The notes beneath the pieces were generated by a model. That model saw only the letters and a list, made by a program, of their open reading frames with translations, did not search any database and had not been told where the DNA came from. Source: Hyphococcus sp. (GTDB lineage Bacteria; Pseudomonadota; Alphaproteobacteria; Caulobacterales; Parvularculaceae). Taken from it: a stretch of 64,000 nt of DNA. The stretch spans positions 1 through 64,000 of the forward strand of contig JANQON010000010.1 in the NCBI GenBank assembly GCA_028289605.1, written 5' to 3'. Shown piece after piece: positions 44,751 through 52,640 of this stretch (position 1 is the stretch's first letter; every line of letters starts with the position of its first letter). A program made the translations under genes and the position numbers.

Positions 44751-46067
44751 ATGAACCTCCCGGCGAACCACACTCAGCGTTTCGATCTCAGCAACGAAGT
44801 GCACGCGCGTCCGCCTGAGCCGTTGACGGCGCCGGTTAAGCTCTCCTGCATCGCCATGACCACGGACTGGCCCTATCGCGAAGAGGATCGCGACGTCGTA
44901 ACAGCGCTGACAAAGCAGTACGGCGCGACGCCCCCGGCGCCTGGGGCCAAACACTATAGCGTTGATCTCAATGAGTTTCGCTTGATCTGGGAGCGCCATA
45001 CGGAGTTCACGCGGTATACATTTATCGTACCCGGCGGCGACGACGCGCCTTTCGAGAGCCCGGCTATAAACGCTGCCCCGTCGGTCTGGGTCGGAAAACT
45101 TCCCGGCAAGCTGATCGCCGCCGCCAATGCCGCACTTGTCGCTGAAGACTATGGTTTCAGCGATGTTGAAGCGACGTCGGAGCGTTACTTTTCCGGCAAC
45201 GCCGTAATCGGCTCGAAGATTTCGGGAAACGCGGCGATTGCGCTCACGGATTTTCGCATCCATGCGGATGGTTTTGGTCGATTCCTCGTGTTCAATCGAT
45301 CAATGACGCAATGGCATGCCGGGCGTATTGTGCAACGTCTGCTTGAGATCGAAACCTATCGGATCATGGCGCTTCTGTCATTGCCGGCGGCGCAGGAGCT
45401 CAATCCGCTGCTTTCGTCGTGGGAATCGGAGCTTTCCGAAATCACCAACGCCATGACGCAAACAAGTGATATGGAAGAACCCGAACTTTTGAACCGGTTG
45501 ACCCATTTGCAAGCGGCGATCGAAAAAAACTACACAAAGACGCAATTCCGCTTTAACGCCGGTGCGGCGTATTATGCGCTTGTGCAACGGCGCAACGACG
45601 AATTGCGCGAAGAACGCCTGACGGGCATGCAGACGTTCAGCGAGTTTACAGAGCGACGGTTGGCGCCCGCCATGAACACGTGCAAAGCCGCATCGGACCG
45701 CCTGCAGGCGTTGTCGGAACGCGTTGACCGCGCTGCGCAATTGCTTTCAACGCGCGTCGACATGTCGCTTGAGAAACAGAATCAAGCCGTGCTGGAAAGC
45801 ATGAACCGCCGGGCTGAGCTGCAGCTGCGGTTGCAGCAGACAGTGGAAGGGCTGTCCATTGCGGCAATTACATACTATGTGGTCGGCGTCATCGGATATG
45901 TCTCCGGCGGACTGGAACAGCTTGGGATCGCCGTGAACGCAAAGCTTGTCATGGGCTTGAGTGCGCCCGTCGTGCTTGTCGTTTCAGCTTTCGGCGTCTG
46001 GCGAGCCCGCAAGCTGCTGGCGGAAAGAGAAAGCCGGCAAACGCAGGATACAACTGAAAAACGGTAA
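44751..46067 (+). CDS. DUF3422-family membrane protein
   Basis: 438-residue protein of the DUF3422 family. The N-terminal segment NEVHARPPEPL and the middle LIWERHTEFTRYTF are family hallmarks; a long coiled-coil region follows, then two C-terminal transmembrane helices (ITYYVVGVIGYVSGGL and VLVVSAFGVWRARKLL). Its function is unknown, and relatives are common outside photosynthesis loci. Here it overlaps the bchO stop region (a GTG at 44745 is an alternative start), so it is part of the bchI-bchD-bchO operon. It is convergent with crtC. Confidence 0.88.
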   Translation: MNLPANHTQRFDLSNEVHARPPEPLTAPVKLSCIAMTTDWPYREEDRDVVTALTKQYGATPPAPGAKHYSVDLNEFRLIWERHTEFTRYTFIVPGGDDAPFESPAINAAPSVWVGKLPGKLIAAANAALVAEDYGFSDVEATSERYFSGNAVIGSKISGNAAIALTDFRIHADGFGRFLVFNRSMTQWHAGRIVQRLLEIETYRIMALLSLPAAQELNPLLSSWESELSEITNAMTQTSDMEEPELLNRLTHLQAAIEKNYTKTQFRFNAGAAYYALVQRRNDELREERLTGMQTFSEFTERRLAPAMNTCKAASDRLQALSERVDRAAQLLSTRVDMSLEKQNQAVLESMNRRAELQLRLQQTVEGLSIAAITYYVVGVIGYVSGGLEQLGIAVNAKLVMGLSAPVVLVVSAFGVWRARKLLAERESRQTQDTTEKR

Positions 46068-46070
46068 GAC

Positions 46071-47015
46071 TTACTGCTCAATGCGCGGCATACGGTATTT
46101 CAGCATCCATTGCACAATAGCAGAGCGCAGGCGTCCGCCCGACAATGATTCGTGCATGGATTGGCAACGTTGACCAAGTATTTTCGTGTCGATAATCGAA
46201 CGACTGTAGAAAGGCGTGTCTTCCAGCGTTCTGACGACGACGGCGTCGGCGCGGGCGTCTGCGCGCGTGCTCCTCGGCATCCGCCAAATTAATGTTGAAG
46301 GCAGGCGGCGGAATGGCGGCGATTCAAATTCTTCGCACTCCCCGTTCTTGCGGAACCGCAACGCGCGCGAAAGGGAGTCGCCGTTCCACATATCCGTGTT
46401 GTAGAGAATCGCCGTTTCGCTCCCCGGCAGTGCGGCGCGCGACCAATCCCAATACTTAAACGCAGATTCAAGCGGCTCATCTCCGGTGTTCATGTCGAGA
46501 TAGCCGCGACCCGACCAATTGAGGGACGGCTTGTCGAAATCGACATGGATGCGCGCTTCGGGTGCAACCGGGCGCCAGCGATGCCGGCCGGCGTCGTCGA
46601 TCTTAAATTCCTTTTCGTTGAGGAAGGCCGGCTCAACCCGCATGCGTCCGCGCAGCTCGGCGGGGATTGGCGCTGTTTTCTCGTTGATATTGACAACAAG
46701 CGCCGCACCGTCCCATTCAAGGCTGCTGGGGCCGATTTGAAAAGCGTGCTGTTGAATTGCAATCGCTTGTTCGCCGCGCTCCGTCATGGCCCAGCGGTTT
46801 CGGCGCGGGCCATAGAGCGCGATATTCAACGCACAATGGTCGAACGGATTGCGTTCCGACGAAGCGGCGTAATAGGGCGAAAAGACGCTGCCGATGAACG
46901 CGATGATGGTGACGCCGTGCGCGCCGTCATCGCTGATCGCGTCGGCGTACCACCAAGCGTAACCGCCCTTCGATACGCTTATGTCGAATTGTAGTCCTTC
47001 TTGATTGCTTCGAAT
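46071..47015 (-). CDS. crtC: Carotenoid 1,2-hydratase (hydroxyneurosporene synthase)
   Basis: Adds water across the terminal double bond of neurosporene or lycopene in spheroidene/spirilloxanthin synthesis. Family sequence starts at FDISVSKGGYAWWYADAISD and runs through IIAFIGSVFSPYY, NRWAMTERG, RGYLDMNTGDEPLE and YNTDMWNGDS to the end, about 300 residues. It overlaps the crtD 3' end. No ATG, GTG or TTG exists between the crtD stop region and the conserved domain. The boundary given uses an in-frame ATT at 47015; the nearest canonical start is the ATG at 47135, deep inside crtD. Confidence 0.85.
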   Translation of the reverse strand: MRSNQEGLQFDISVSKGGYAWWYADAISDDGAHGVTIIAFIGSVFSPYYAASSERNPFDHCALNIALYGPRRNRWAMTERGEQAIAIQQHAFQIGPSSLEWDGAALVVNINEKTAPIPAELRGRMRVEPAFLNEKEFKIDDAGRHRWRPVAPEARIHVDFDKPSLNWSGRGYLDMNTGDEPLESAFKYWDWSRAALPGSETAILYNTDMWNGDSLSRALRFRKNGECEEFESPPFRRLPSTLIWRMPRSTRADARADAVVVRTLEDTPFYSRSIIDTKILGQRCQSMHESLSGGRLRSAIVQWMLKYRMPRIEQ

Positions 47016-48457
47016 GCGGCTCGCCCCGACAAGGCCGCCATCGGCACGCCCGCGCCCGGATGGACTCCCCCGCCCGCCAGGTAAAGGCCCCGTATTCGGC
47101 TTCGTATGCCGGGGCGTTGGAACGAGGCTCGCCATCCGTGATTCGCCAGGCCGTAAAGAGCGCCCTTGCTTCCCGGAAACATCGCCGCGAAGTGCGCCGG
47201 AGATGTCATTGTCGTTGTTCCCGGCACAGGTTCCAGGCGTAACCCGCAGACGGCCAGGTGATCTATCATTGCTTTGCGACATATCTCCAACTCCTTTTCA
47301 GTATGGGGGTTATCGTCGCGCGCAGGGGGCGCATTGATAAGGAAGAACAGGCGTTCGGTATCGCTCCCTTCGGGGCTGTCGAGCCTGTCAGGCGCGAAAA
47401 TGTATGTTGTCGGAACGCGCGGAACGCGCTGGTCGCCGAAAACTGATGCGAACTCAGCCTTGTAGTCGTTGGAAAAAAATATGTTGTGGACAGAGAGATC
47501 AAGCGAAGGCCGCCGCGCGCGCATAGTGAAGGTGACTGCAGATTGGGAAAGCGCTGCTCGGGGCGCTGATGTGACGGCGTTGCGCACCGATGGGCCCAGA
47601 TAGCCCGCTGTCAGGGCGCTCGGATCGCCATTAAAGACGACAATATCGGCTTCAATACGCTCCCCACTGCTTAGCTTTACGCCGGCGACCCGGCCATTCG
47701 AAGCCACTATCTCTTCAACATGCGTGTCGTAGTGAAAGGCCGCACCGTTACTCGATGCGATCTCAGCGAACGCATGCGCAATCCTTTGCATGCCGCCATC
47801 GATCATCCAGACGCCGTTTTGTTCAACATGGGTAATCAGCATCAGCGTAGCCGGCGCGTGAAATGGCGACGACCCGGCGTAGGTCGCATATCGCGCGAAC
47901 AATTGACGCAGTCTCGGATCTCGAAATCGTTTTTCAAGTTTATTCCAAAGAGTGGTATAAGGATTAATTCCCGATAGCGTGATCGGGTCCCTCTTCAGCA
48001 TCAGTTTTAGCAAGCTGGGTTTATGCTGAAGAATGAATGGATTGAGCAAGATATCGTAGGTTTTTCGCGCGCGTTCGCAAAACTTGGGGTAGCTTTGCGC
48101 ATCGTCCCCGCCTGCAAAACGGCGAATAGCGTCAACAGTTTTCTCTAAATCGGCATGTAAATCGAGCGCTGTCCCGTCTCGCCAGAAATGGCGGGCAAGA
48201 ACATCCAGTTTCCGAGTGGATACGATGCGATCGAATGAGTGTCCGGCGTCCCTGAAGATCTCTTCGAAGACCCAGCGCATCGTGAAAACGGTCGGCCCGG
48301 CGTCGATCGCGCCGTCGCCGACGCTGGTTTGGCGAATCTTGCCCCCTGGCGATGAGGCCCGTTCAAAGACCGTGACGTCGAAATCCCGTGATGAAAGTGC
48401 GGCCGCGCTGAGGCCGCCGGCGCCGGCGCCAATAATCGCGATTCGTCTACGCCGCAT
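46979..48457 (-). CDS. crtD: Methoxyneurosporene/hydroxyneurosporene C-3,4 desaturase
   Basis: 492-residue flavin-dependent carotene desaturase. The FAD-binding Rossmann motif IAIIGAGAGGLSAAA is at the N-terminus, with ERASSPGGKIRQ, DAGPTVFTMRWVF and, at the C-terminus, the family signature GLYLAGGGVHPGAGVPMAALSG. It introduces the 3,4 double bond after CrtC action. It is divergent from crtE across a 94-bp promoter region with PpsR-type boxes, and overlaps crtC downstream, so crtD-crtC are one unit. Confidence 0.94.
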   Translation of the reverse strand: MRRRRIAIIGAGAGGLSAAALSSRDFDVTVFERASSPGGKIRQTSVGDGAIDAGPTVFTMRWVFEEIFRDAGHSFDRIVSTRKLDVLARHFWRDGTALDLHADLEKTVDAIRRFAGGDDAQSYPKFCERARKTYDILLNPFILQHKPSLLKLMLKRDPITLSGINPYTTLWNKLEKRFRDPRLRQLFARYATYAGSSPFHAPATLMLITHVEQNGVWMIDGGMQRIAHAFAEIASSNGAAFHYDTHVEEIVASNGRVAGVKLSSGERIEADIVVFNGDPSALTAGYLGPSVRNAVTSAPRAALSQSAVTFTMRARRPSLDLSVHNIFFSNDYKAEFASVFGDQRVPRVPTTYIFAPDRLDSPEGSDTERLFFLINAPPARDDNPHTEKELEICRKAMIDHLAVCGLRLEPVPGTTTMTSPAHFAAMFPGSKGALYGLANHGWRASFQRPGIRSRIRGLYLAGGGVHPGAGVPMAALSGRAAFEAIKKDYNST

Positions 48458-48491
48458 GGCGGTATCCCTGCAGCGCTCCTCGGAACAACAG

Positions 48492-48535
48492 CGTCAACAT
48501 AAATTGACATATAGCACTGACAAGATAAAATGACA
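48492..48535. promoter_or_regulatory. Tandem PpsR/CrtJ-type boxes between crtD and crtE
   Basis: Box 1 is CGT-N12-ACA (48492-48509) and contains the dyad GTCAA-N6-TTGAC. Box 2 is TGA-N12-ACA (48518-48535). They are separated by 8 bp, the spacing known from Rhodobacter CrtJ sites. TGACA recurs three times at 13-bp intervals (48505, 48518, 48531). A bound aerobic repressor here would control both crtD-crtC and crtE-crtF. Confidence 0.65.
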
Positions 48536-48551
48536 CCCAGAGGAGCGCTTT

Positions 48552-49424
48552 ATGAATGCCGACGCATTAATTGAGCGTGCGATTGAGCGCGCTGTCGCCG
48601 CCTCAGAGGGTCCCGACGCCCCGCCCCAGCTTGGGGCCGCCATCCGTCATGCGGTGTTTCCGGGCGGGGCGCGCGTGCGCCCGCAGCTTTGCCTCGCGGT
48701 GGCGCATGCTTGCAACGCCGGTGACGATCTGACGTTCGCCGCCGGCGCGGGCGCAGCGATTGAGCTATTGCACTGCGCATCCCTGGTTCATGATGACTTG
48801 CCGTGTTTCGACGCCGCAAGCATCCGACGCGGCAAAGCGTCGGTGCATGTGGCCCACGGCGAACCGCTTGCGGTGCTCGCAGGTGACGCGCTGATTGTTA
48901 TGGCCTTTGAAACGCTGATCCGAGAGTACGCCGTTTGCCCAAGAAAGATGCGCGACGTCGCCAAAATAGTGGCGCGCGCCGTTGGCGCGCGCGACGGCAT
49001 TGTTGCGGGTCAGGCCTGGGAAAGCGAGCCGCACATCAATCTCAGCGCCTATCATCGAGCAAAAACCGGGGCCTTGTTTGTGGCGGCGGCGACAGCCGGC
49101 GCGGCGTCAGTAGACGCAGACGGGACCCCATGGCGCGCGCTCGGCGAACGGTTGGGCGAAGCTTATCAAATCGCTGATGACATTCGCGATTTCACCATGG
49201 ACGAAAACACGCTTGGCAAGCCCATACTGCAGGATATCACTAACGAACGACCGAATGCAGTCGACTCTCTAGGACTCCAAGGCGCAGTCGAGCAGTTAAA
49301 TGCGCTTGTACGCGACGCGGCGGACGCTATTCCCGATTGCGCCGGCGCAACGGCGCTGCGCGCGCTTGTTTACGCTCAAGCGAGGCGATTGACGCCGAAA
49401 AACATAGCGAACGCCGCAGCCTAA
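48552..49424 (+). CDS. crtE: Geranylgeranyl diphosphate synthase
   Basis: 290-residue all-trans prenyltransferase supplying GGPP for carotenoids and the bacteriochlorophyll tail. The first Asp-rich motif is VHDDLPCFDAASIRRG and the second ADDIRDFT, with GGARVRPQL and ITNERPNAV in the expected places. AGGAG lies 8 bases before the ATG. It is the first gene of a long plus-strand run (crtE-crtF-bchC-bchXYZ-puf) and is divergent from crtD. Confidence 0.93.
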   Translation: MNADALIERAIERAVAASEGPDAPPQLGAAIRHAVFPGGARVRPQLCLAVAHACNAGDDLTFAAGAGAAIELLHCASLVHDDLPCFDAASIRRGKASVHVAHGEPLAVLAGDALIVMAFETLIREYAVCPRKMRDVAKIVARAVGARDGIVAGQAWESEPHINLSAYHRAKTGALFVAAATAGAASVDADGTPWRALGERLGEAYQIADDIRDFTMDENTLGKPILQDITNERPNAVDSLGLQGAVEQLNALVRDAADAIPDCAGATALRALVYAQARRLTPKNIANAAA

Positions 49425-49457
49425 GCTTTTGGCAACCTGTGCGCCGTCAGGACGAAA

Positions 49458-50537
49458 ATGGGGATTATTGATCGGTTCCTCGGCTGGCGCGCCAGCTTGC
49501 TTGCTGACCCCGGATTCCAGGATTGGGCGGCGTCTTTCCCCCTAACGCGGCCGATTGCGCGCCGCCGTGCGCGCGACGTTTTCGACCTGACGGCGGGCTT
49601 TGTCTATTCGCAAGTTCTGTTCGCCTGCGTTGAATTAAACGTCTTGGGAGTCCTTCGAGGCCAGGCGCTCACCGTTTCGGCGCTGTCGGCGAAGACTGGT
49701 TTGCCGGAAGCAGGGACGGAAAGGCTTGCGCGCGCGGCCGCTTCGATCCGCCTCTTGGAAAAGCGAGGAATGGGTTATGGAATCGGGCCGCACGGCGCTG
49801 CGCTTTTGGGAAATCCCGCCGTCTTTTCGATGATCAAACATCACGCCGCGCTGTACAAAGACTTGGCCGATCCAATTGGTTTGTTGCGGGGACGTTCGAA
49901 GGAAACTGAACTCGCCAAGTTCTGGGATTATTCTCAAGGCGGCGCGGCTGAATACTCCGAATTGATGGCGGATACGCAGTCATTTATCGCCGCTGAGATC
50001 CTGAAAGCCTATTCATTTAAGTCTCACGCTCGCCTTGCCGACGTCGGCGGCGGCGCGGGCGCATTCTTGTGCGCTGCAAAGAGAATGCATCCGCACCTTG
50101 AGGTTACGCTATGTGATCTGCCGAATGTCGCCGCCCTTGCGCGCGCGAAATTTGCAGAAGCGGGAATCGACGGCGACGCCGTTGCTTGTAACTTTCTCAC
50201 AGATACGTTGCCTACCCATGCGGATATTATCACGTTGATTCGCGTCCTGCACGATCACGATGATGACGTCGTCCGCAGGCTGCTCTCTTCCGTGTTTCAA
50301 GCCCTGCCAAACGGCGGAACACTGCTCGTCGCAGAACCGATGGCTGACACGCCGGGCGCCGCACCGATGGGCGAGGCTTATTTCGGCATGTATCTGTGGG
50401 CCATGGGCGCGGGTCGGCCGCGCTCTTCCGGCGAGATCCGGAAACTTCTGGCGGAGGCGGGTTTTGCAGGTGCGAAAATCGTCAAAACGCGCCGGCCGAT
50501 TCTCACGCAAATCGTGGCGGCGCGGAAGACGCAGTAA
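49458..50537 (+). CDS. crtF: Hydroxyneurosporene/demethylspheroidene O-methyltransferase
   Basis: 359-residue SAM-dependent O-methyltransferase that methylates the tertiary hydroxyl made by CrtC. An N-terminal winged-helix dimerisation domain (residues ~40-120) is followed by the SAM-binding loop LADVGGGAGAFLCA, CDLPNVAALA, the catalytic His in LIRVLHDHDD and LLVAEPMADT. It lies 33 bp after crtE and 39-48 bp before bchC, with the bchC PpsR-type boxes starting right at its stop codon. Confidence 0.93.
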   Translation: MGIIDRFLGWRASLLADPGFQDWAASFPLTRPIARRRARDVFDLTAGFVYSQVLFACVELNVLGVLRGQALTVSALSAKTGLPEAGTERLARAAASIRLLEKRGMGYGIGPHGAALLGNPAVFSMIKHHAALYKDLADPIGLLRGRSKETELAKFWDYSQGGAAEYSELMADTQSFIAAEILKAYSFKSHARLADVGGGAGAFLCAAKRMHPHLEVTLCDLPNVAALARAKFAEAGIDGDAVACNFLTDTLPTHADIITLIRVLHDHDDDVVRRLLSSVFQALPNGGTLLVAEPMADTPGAAPMGEAYFGMYLWAMGAGRPRSSGEIRKLLAEAGFAGAKIVKTRRPILTQIVAARKTQ

Positions 50538-50581
50538 CGTCAAAAAGAATTGACACTTACAACTGTATATTTAAGATGACA
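50538..50581 (+). promoter_or_regulatory. Tandem PpsR/CrtJ boxes at the bchC promoter
   Basis: CGT-N12-ACA (50538-50555) and a perfect TGT-N12-ACA (50564-50581) are separated by 8 bp, the arrangement described for the CrtJ-repressed bchC promoter of Rhodobacter. A TTGACA -35-like hexamer (50550-50555) overlaps the first box, so binding would block RNA polymerase. Confidence 0.75.
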
Positions 50582-50584
50582 GTC

Positions 50585-51622
50585 ATGGAAGCCTCTTCCA
50601 TAGACCAAAGCGCCGTTTCAAGCGCTCCGTCATCCGCCAGAAACACACTGAACGCGGACACGGAATTTCTCAGCGAAACCTGTCTTGAAACAGATGCTGT
50701 TGTCTTCGACGGCGATAGGCATGCATCGATAAGCCGCCTTCAGCTTAAACCCCCGCAGTCGTCCGATCTTGTTGTCGACGTGGAATGGAGCGGTGTCAGC
50801 GCCGGTACAGAAAGGCTCATGTGGTCAGGGGACATGCCGCCGTTTCCAGGCATGGGTTACCCGCTGGTCCCCGGTTACGAAGCCGTTGGCCGCGTTGTCT
50901 GGTCAAAGGACCGAGCGGAATTGGTCGGCAAGCGCGTATTCGCCCCCGGCGCTCAATGTTATCAGAACGCACACGGATTATTTGGCGCGTCAGCGTCGCG
51001 AATCATTGTTCCGGCTGAGCGTGCGGTCGTGGTTGATTTTGGCGAGCCGCAAGAAGCGATTTTGCTTGCGCTGGCGGCGACCGCTTATCACGCTATCGCC
51101 GGCGGCGCGCCGCCGGATCTGATTGTCGGTCACGGCGTCCTCGGGCGCTTGCTTGCGCGAATCACGATGGCGCTTGGCGCCGCCCCTCCCAATGTGTGGG
51201 AAATCCAACCTGAGCGCGCCGATGGCGAAGGCTATCCGGTCATTGAACCGGAGTTTGACGGGCGTACGGACTACGCCGCGATTTATGATGTCAGCGGCGA
51301 CGCCGCGATCCTTGATGATCTGATTTCGCACATGCGACCGCGCGGCGAAATCGTGCTTGCAGGTTTTTATTCGGCGCGGCCTTCTTTTGCGTTTCCGCCG
51401 GCTTTCATGAAAGAAGCGCGTCTGCGGATTGCCGCCGAATGGACGCGGGACGATCTCAGCGCCGTATTGCGCCTCGTAGGTGAGGGGGCGTTATCGCTGG
51501 GCGGTTTGATCACTCATGCGCATGAAGCATCGCTGGCCGATGAGATTTACCAAACAGCTTTTGAAGACCCTGCATGCCTGAAAATGGTTCTTGATTGGAG
51601 GGACGTCCATGGCGCCGTTTGA
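50585..51622 (+). CDS. bchC: Bacteriochlorophyllide a dehydrogenase
   Basis: 345-residue zinc-independent alcohol-dehydrogenase-like enzyme that oxidises the C3-hydroxyethyl group to acetyl, a late bacteriochlorophyll step. The family core starts at DAVVFDGDRHASISRLQL and includes SGVSAGTERLMWSG, GYEAVGRV and PDLIVGHGVLGRLLARI. About 40 residues (MEASSIDQ onward) precede it, more than in typical BchC. Start at 50585 or 50576; both lie within or right after the PpsR boxes. Its end overlaps the bchX start. Confidence 0.93.
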   Translation: MEASSIDQSAVSSAPSSARNTLNADTEFLSETCLETDAVVFDGDRHASISRLQLKPPQSSDLVVDVEWSGVSAGTERLMWSGDMPPFPGMGYPLVPGYEAVGRVVWSKDRAELVGKRVFAPGAQCYQNAHGLFGASASRIIVPAERAVVVDFGEPQEAILLALAATAYHAIAGGAPPDLIVGHGVLGRLLARITMALGAAPPNVWEIQPERADGEGYPVIEPEFDGRTDYAAIYDVSGDAAILDDLISHMRPRGEIVLAGFYSARPSFAFPPAFMKEARLRIAAEWTRDDLSAVLRLVGEGALSLGGLITHAHEASLADEIYQTAFEDPACLKMVLDWRDVHGAV

Positions 51623-52634
51623 CGATAAGCAGAAGCTGTCGAGTTCAGAGACGATCGCTGACAAGGACGGCGCCTTGCGAGACGAAGCGGCGAAGGAGCC
51701 GGACCCAGTATCGACGGCGCCCGTCACGAAGGAGACGCAGATCATCGCCATCTACGGCAAGGGCGGAATCGGGAAGAGTTTCACCCTTGCCAATCTTTCC
51801 TACATGATGGCGCAACAGGGCAAAAAAGTTTTGCTTATCGGCTGCGATCCGAAAAGCGATACGACGTCATTGCTGTTTGGCGGCCGCGCTTGCCCCACGA
51901 TCATCGAAACCTCCACCAAGAAAAAGCTCGCCGGGGAGGATGTCGCCATCGGCGATGTTTGTTTCAAGCGCGACGGGGTATTCGCCATGGAACTGGGCGG
52001 ACCTGAAGTGGGCCGCGGCTGCGGCGGCCGGGGCATTATTCACGGCTTCGAGTTGTTGGAAAAACTCGGCTTCCACGATTGGGATTTTGATTACGTCCTG
52101 CTCGACTTTCTTGGCGATGTTGTCTGCGGCGGCTTCGGACTGCCGATTGCGCGCGATATGTGTCAAAAAGTCATTGTCGTCGGGTCCAACGATCTGCAAT
52201 CCCTCTACGTCGCGAATAATGTCTGCTCGGCGGTGGAGTATTTCCGCAAGCTCGGCGGCAATGTCGGCGTTGCAGGCATGGTCGTAAACAAGGATGACGG
52301 CACCGGAGAAGCGCAAAGCTTCGCTGAGGCGGCGGGCATTCCGCTCCTCGCTGCGATTCCCGCCGACGAAGACATTCGCCGCAAAAGCGCCAACTATCAA
52401 ATCGTCGGCAAACCGGGCGGGCCCTGGGGGCCGATGTTCGAAGAGCTGGCGTCGAATGTTGCAACGGCCCCGCCGGTCCATCCATCGCCGCTTACGCATG
52501 ACGACCTATTGAACTTGTTTTCCGCCGAAGAAACCGGCGCCGACTTCAAATTGCAGCCCGCGACTGTCGCCGACATGTGCGGGAAGAACTCAATCGAAAA
52601 ACCGTCGCTTGAAGTTATCTACGACGACATCTGA
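51609..52634 (+). CDS. bchX: Chlorophyllide a reductase iron protein BchX
   Basis: 341-residue ATP-dependent reductase component with nitrogenase Fe-protein fold, delivering electrons to BchYZ. P-loop YGKGGIGKS, switch region GCDPKSDTT, 4Fe-4S ligands in GRGCGGRGI and VVCGGFGLPIA. An N-terminal tail of about 40 residues precedes the fold. The start at 51609 follows GGAGGG; an ATG at 51591 has no ribosome site. It overlaps the bchC end by 14 bp. Confidence 0.96.
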   Translation: MAPFDDKQKLSSSETIADKDGALRDEAAKEPDPVSTAPVTKETQIIAIYGKGGIGKSFTLANLSYMMAQQGKKVLLIGCDPKSDTTSLLFGGRACPTIIETSTKKKLAGEDVAIGDVCFKRDGVFAMELGGPEVGRGCGGRGIIHGFELLEKLGFHDWDFDYVLLDFLGDVVCGGFGLPIARDMCQKVIVVGSNDLQSLYVANNVCSAVEYFRKLGGNVGVAGMVVNKDDGTGEAQSFAEAAGIPLLAAIPADEDIRRKSANYQIVGKPGGPWGPMFEELASNVATAPPVHPSPLTHDDLLNLFSAEETGADFKLQPATVADMCGKNSIEKPSLEVIYDDI

Positions 52635-52640
52635 GGCCTT

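Noticed and set aside
47016..47282. N-terminal 89 codons of the longest crtC frame
   Set aside because: They run out of frame through conserved crtD sequence and carry no CrtC similarity; used only to note the start-codon problem.
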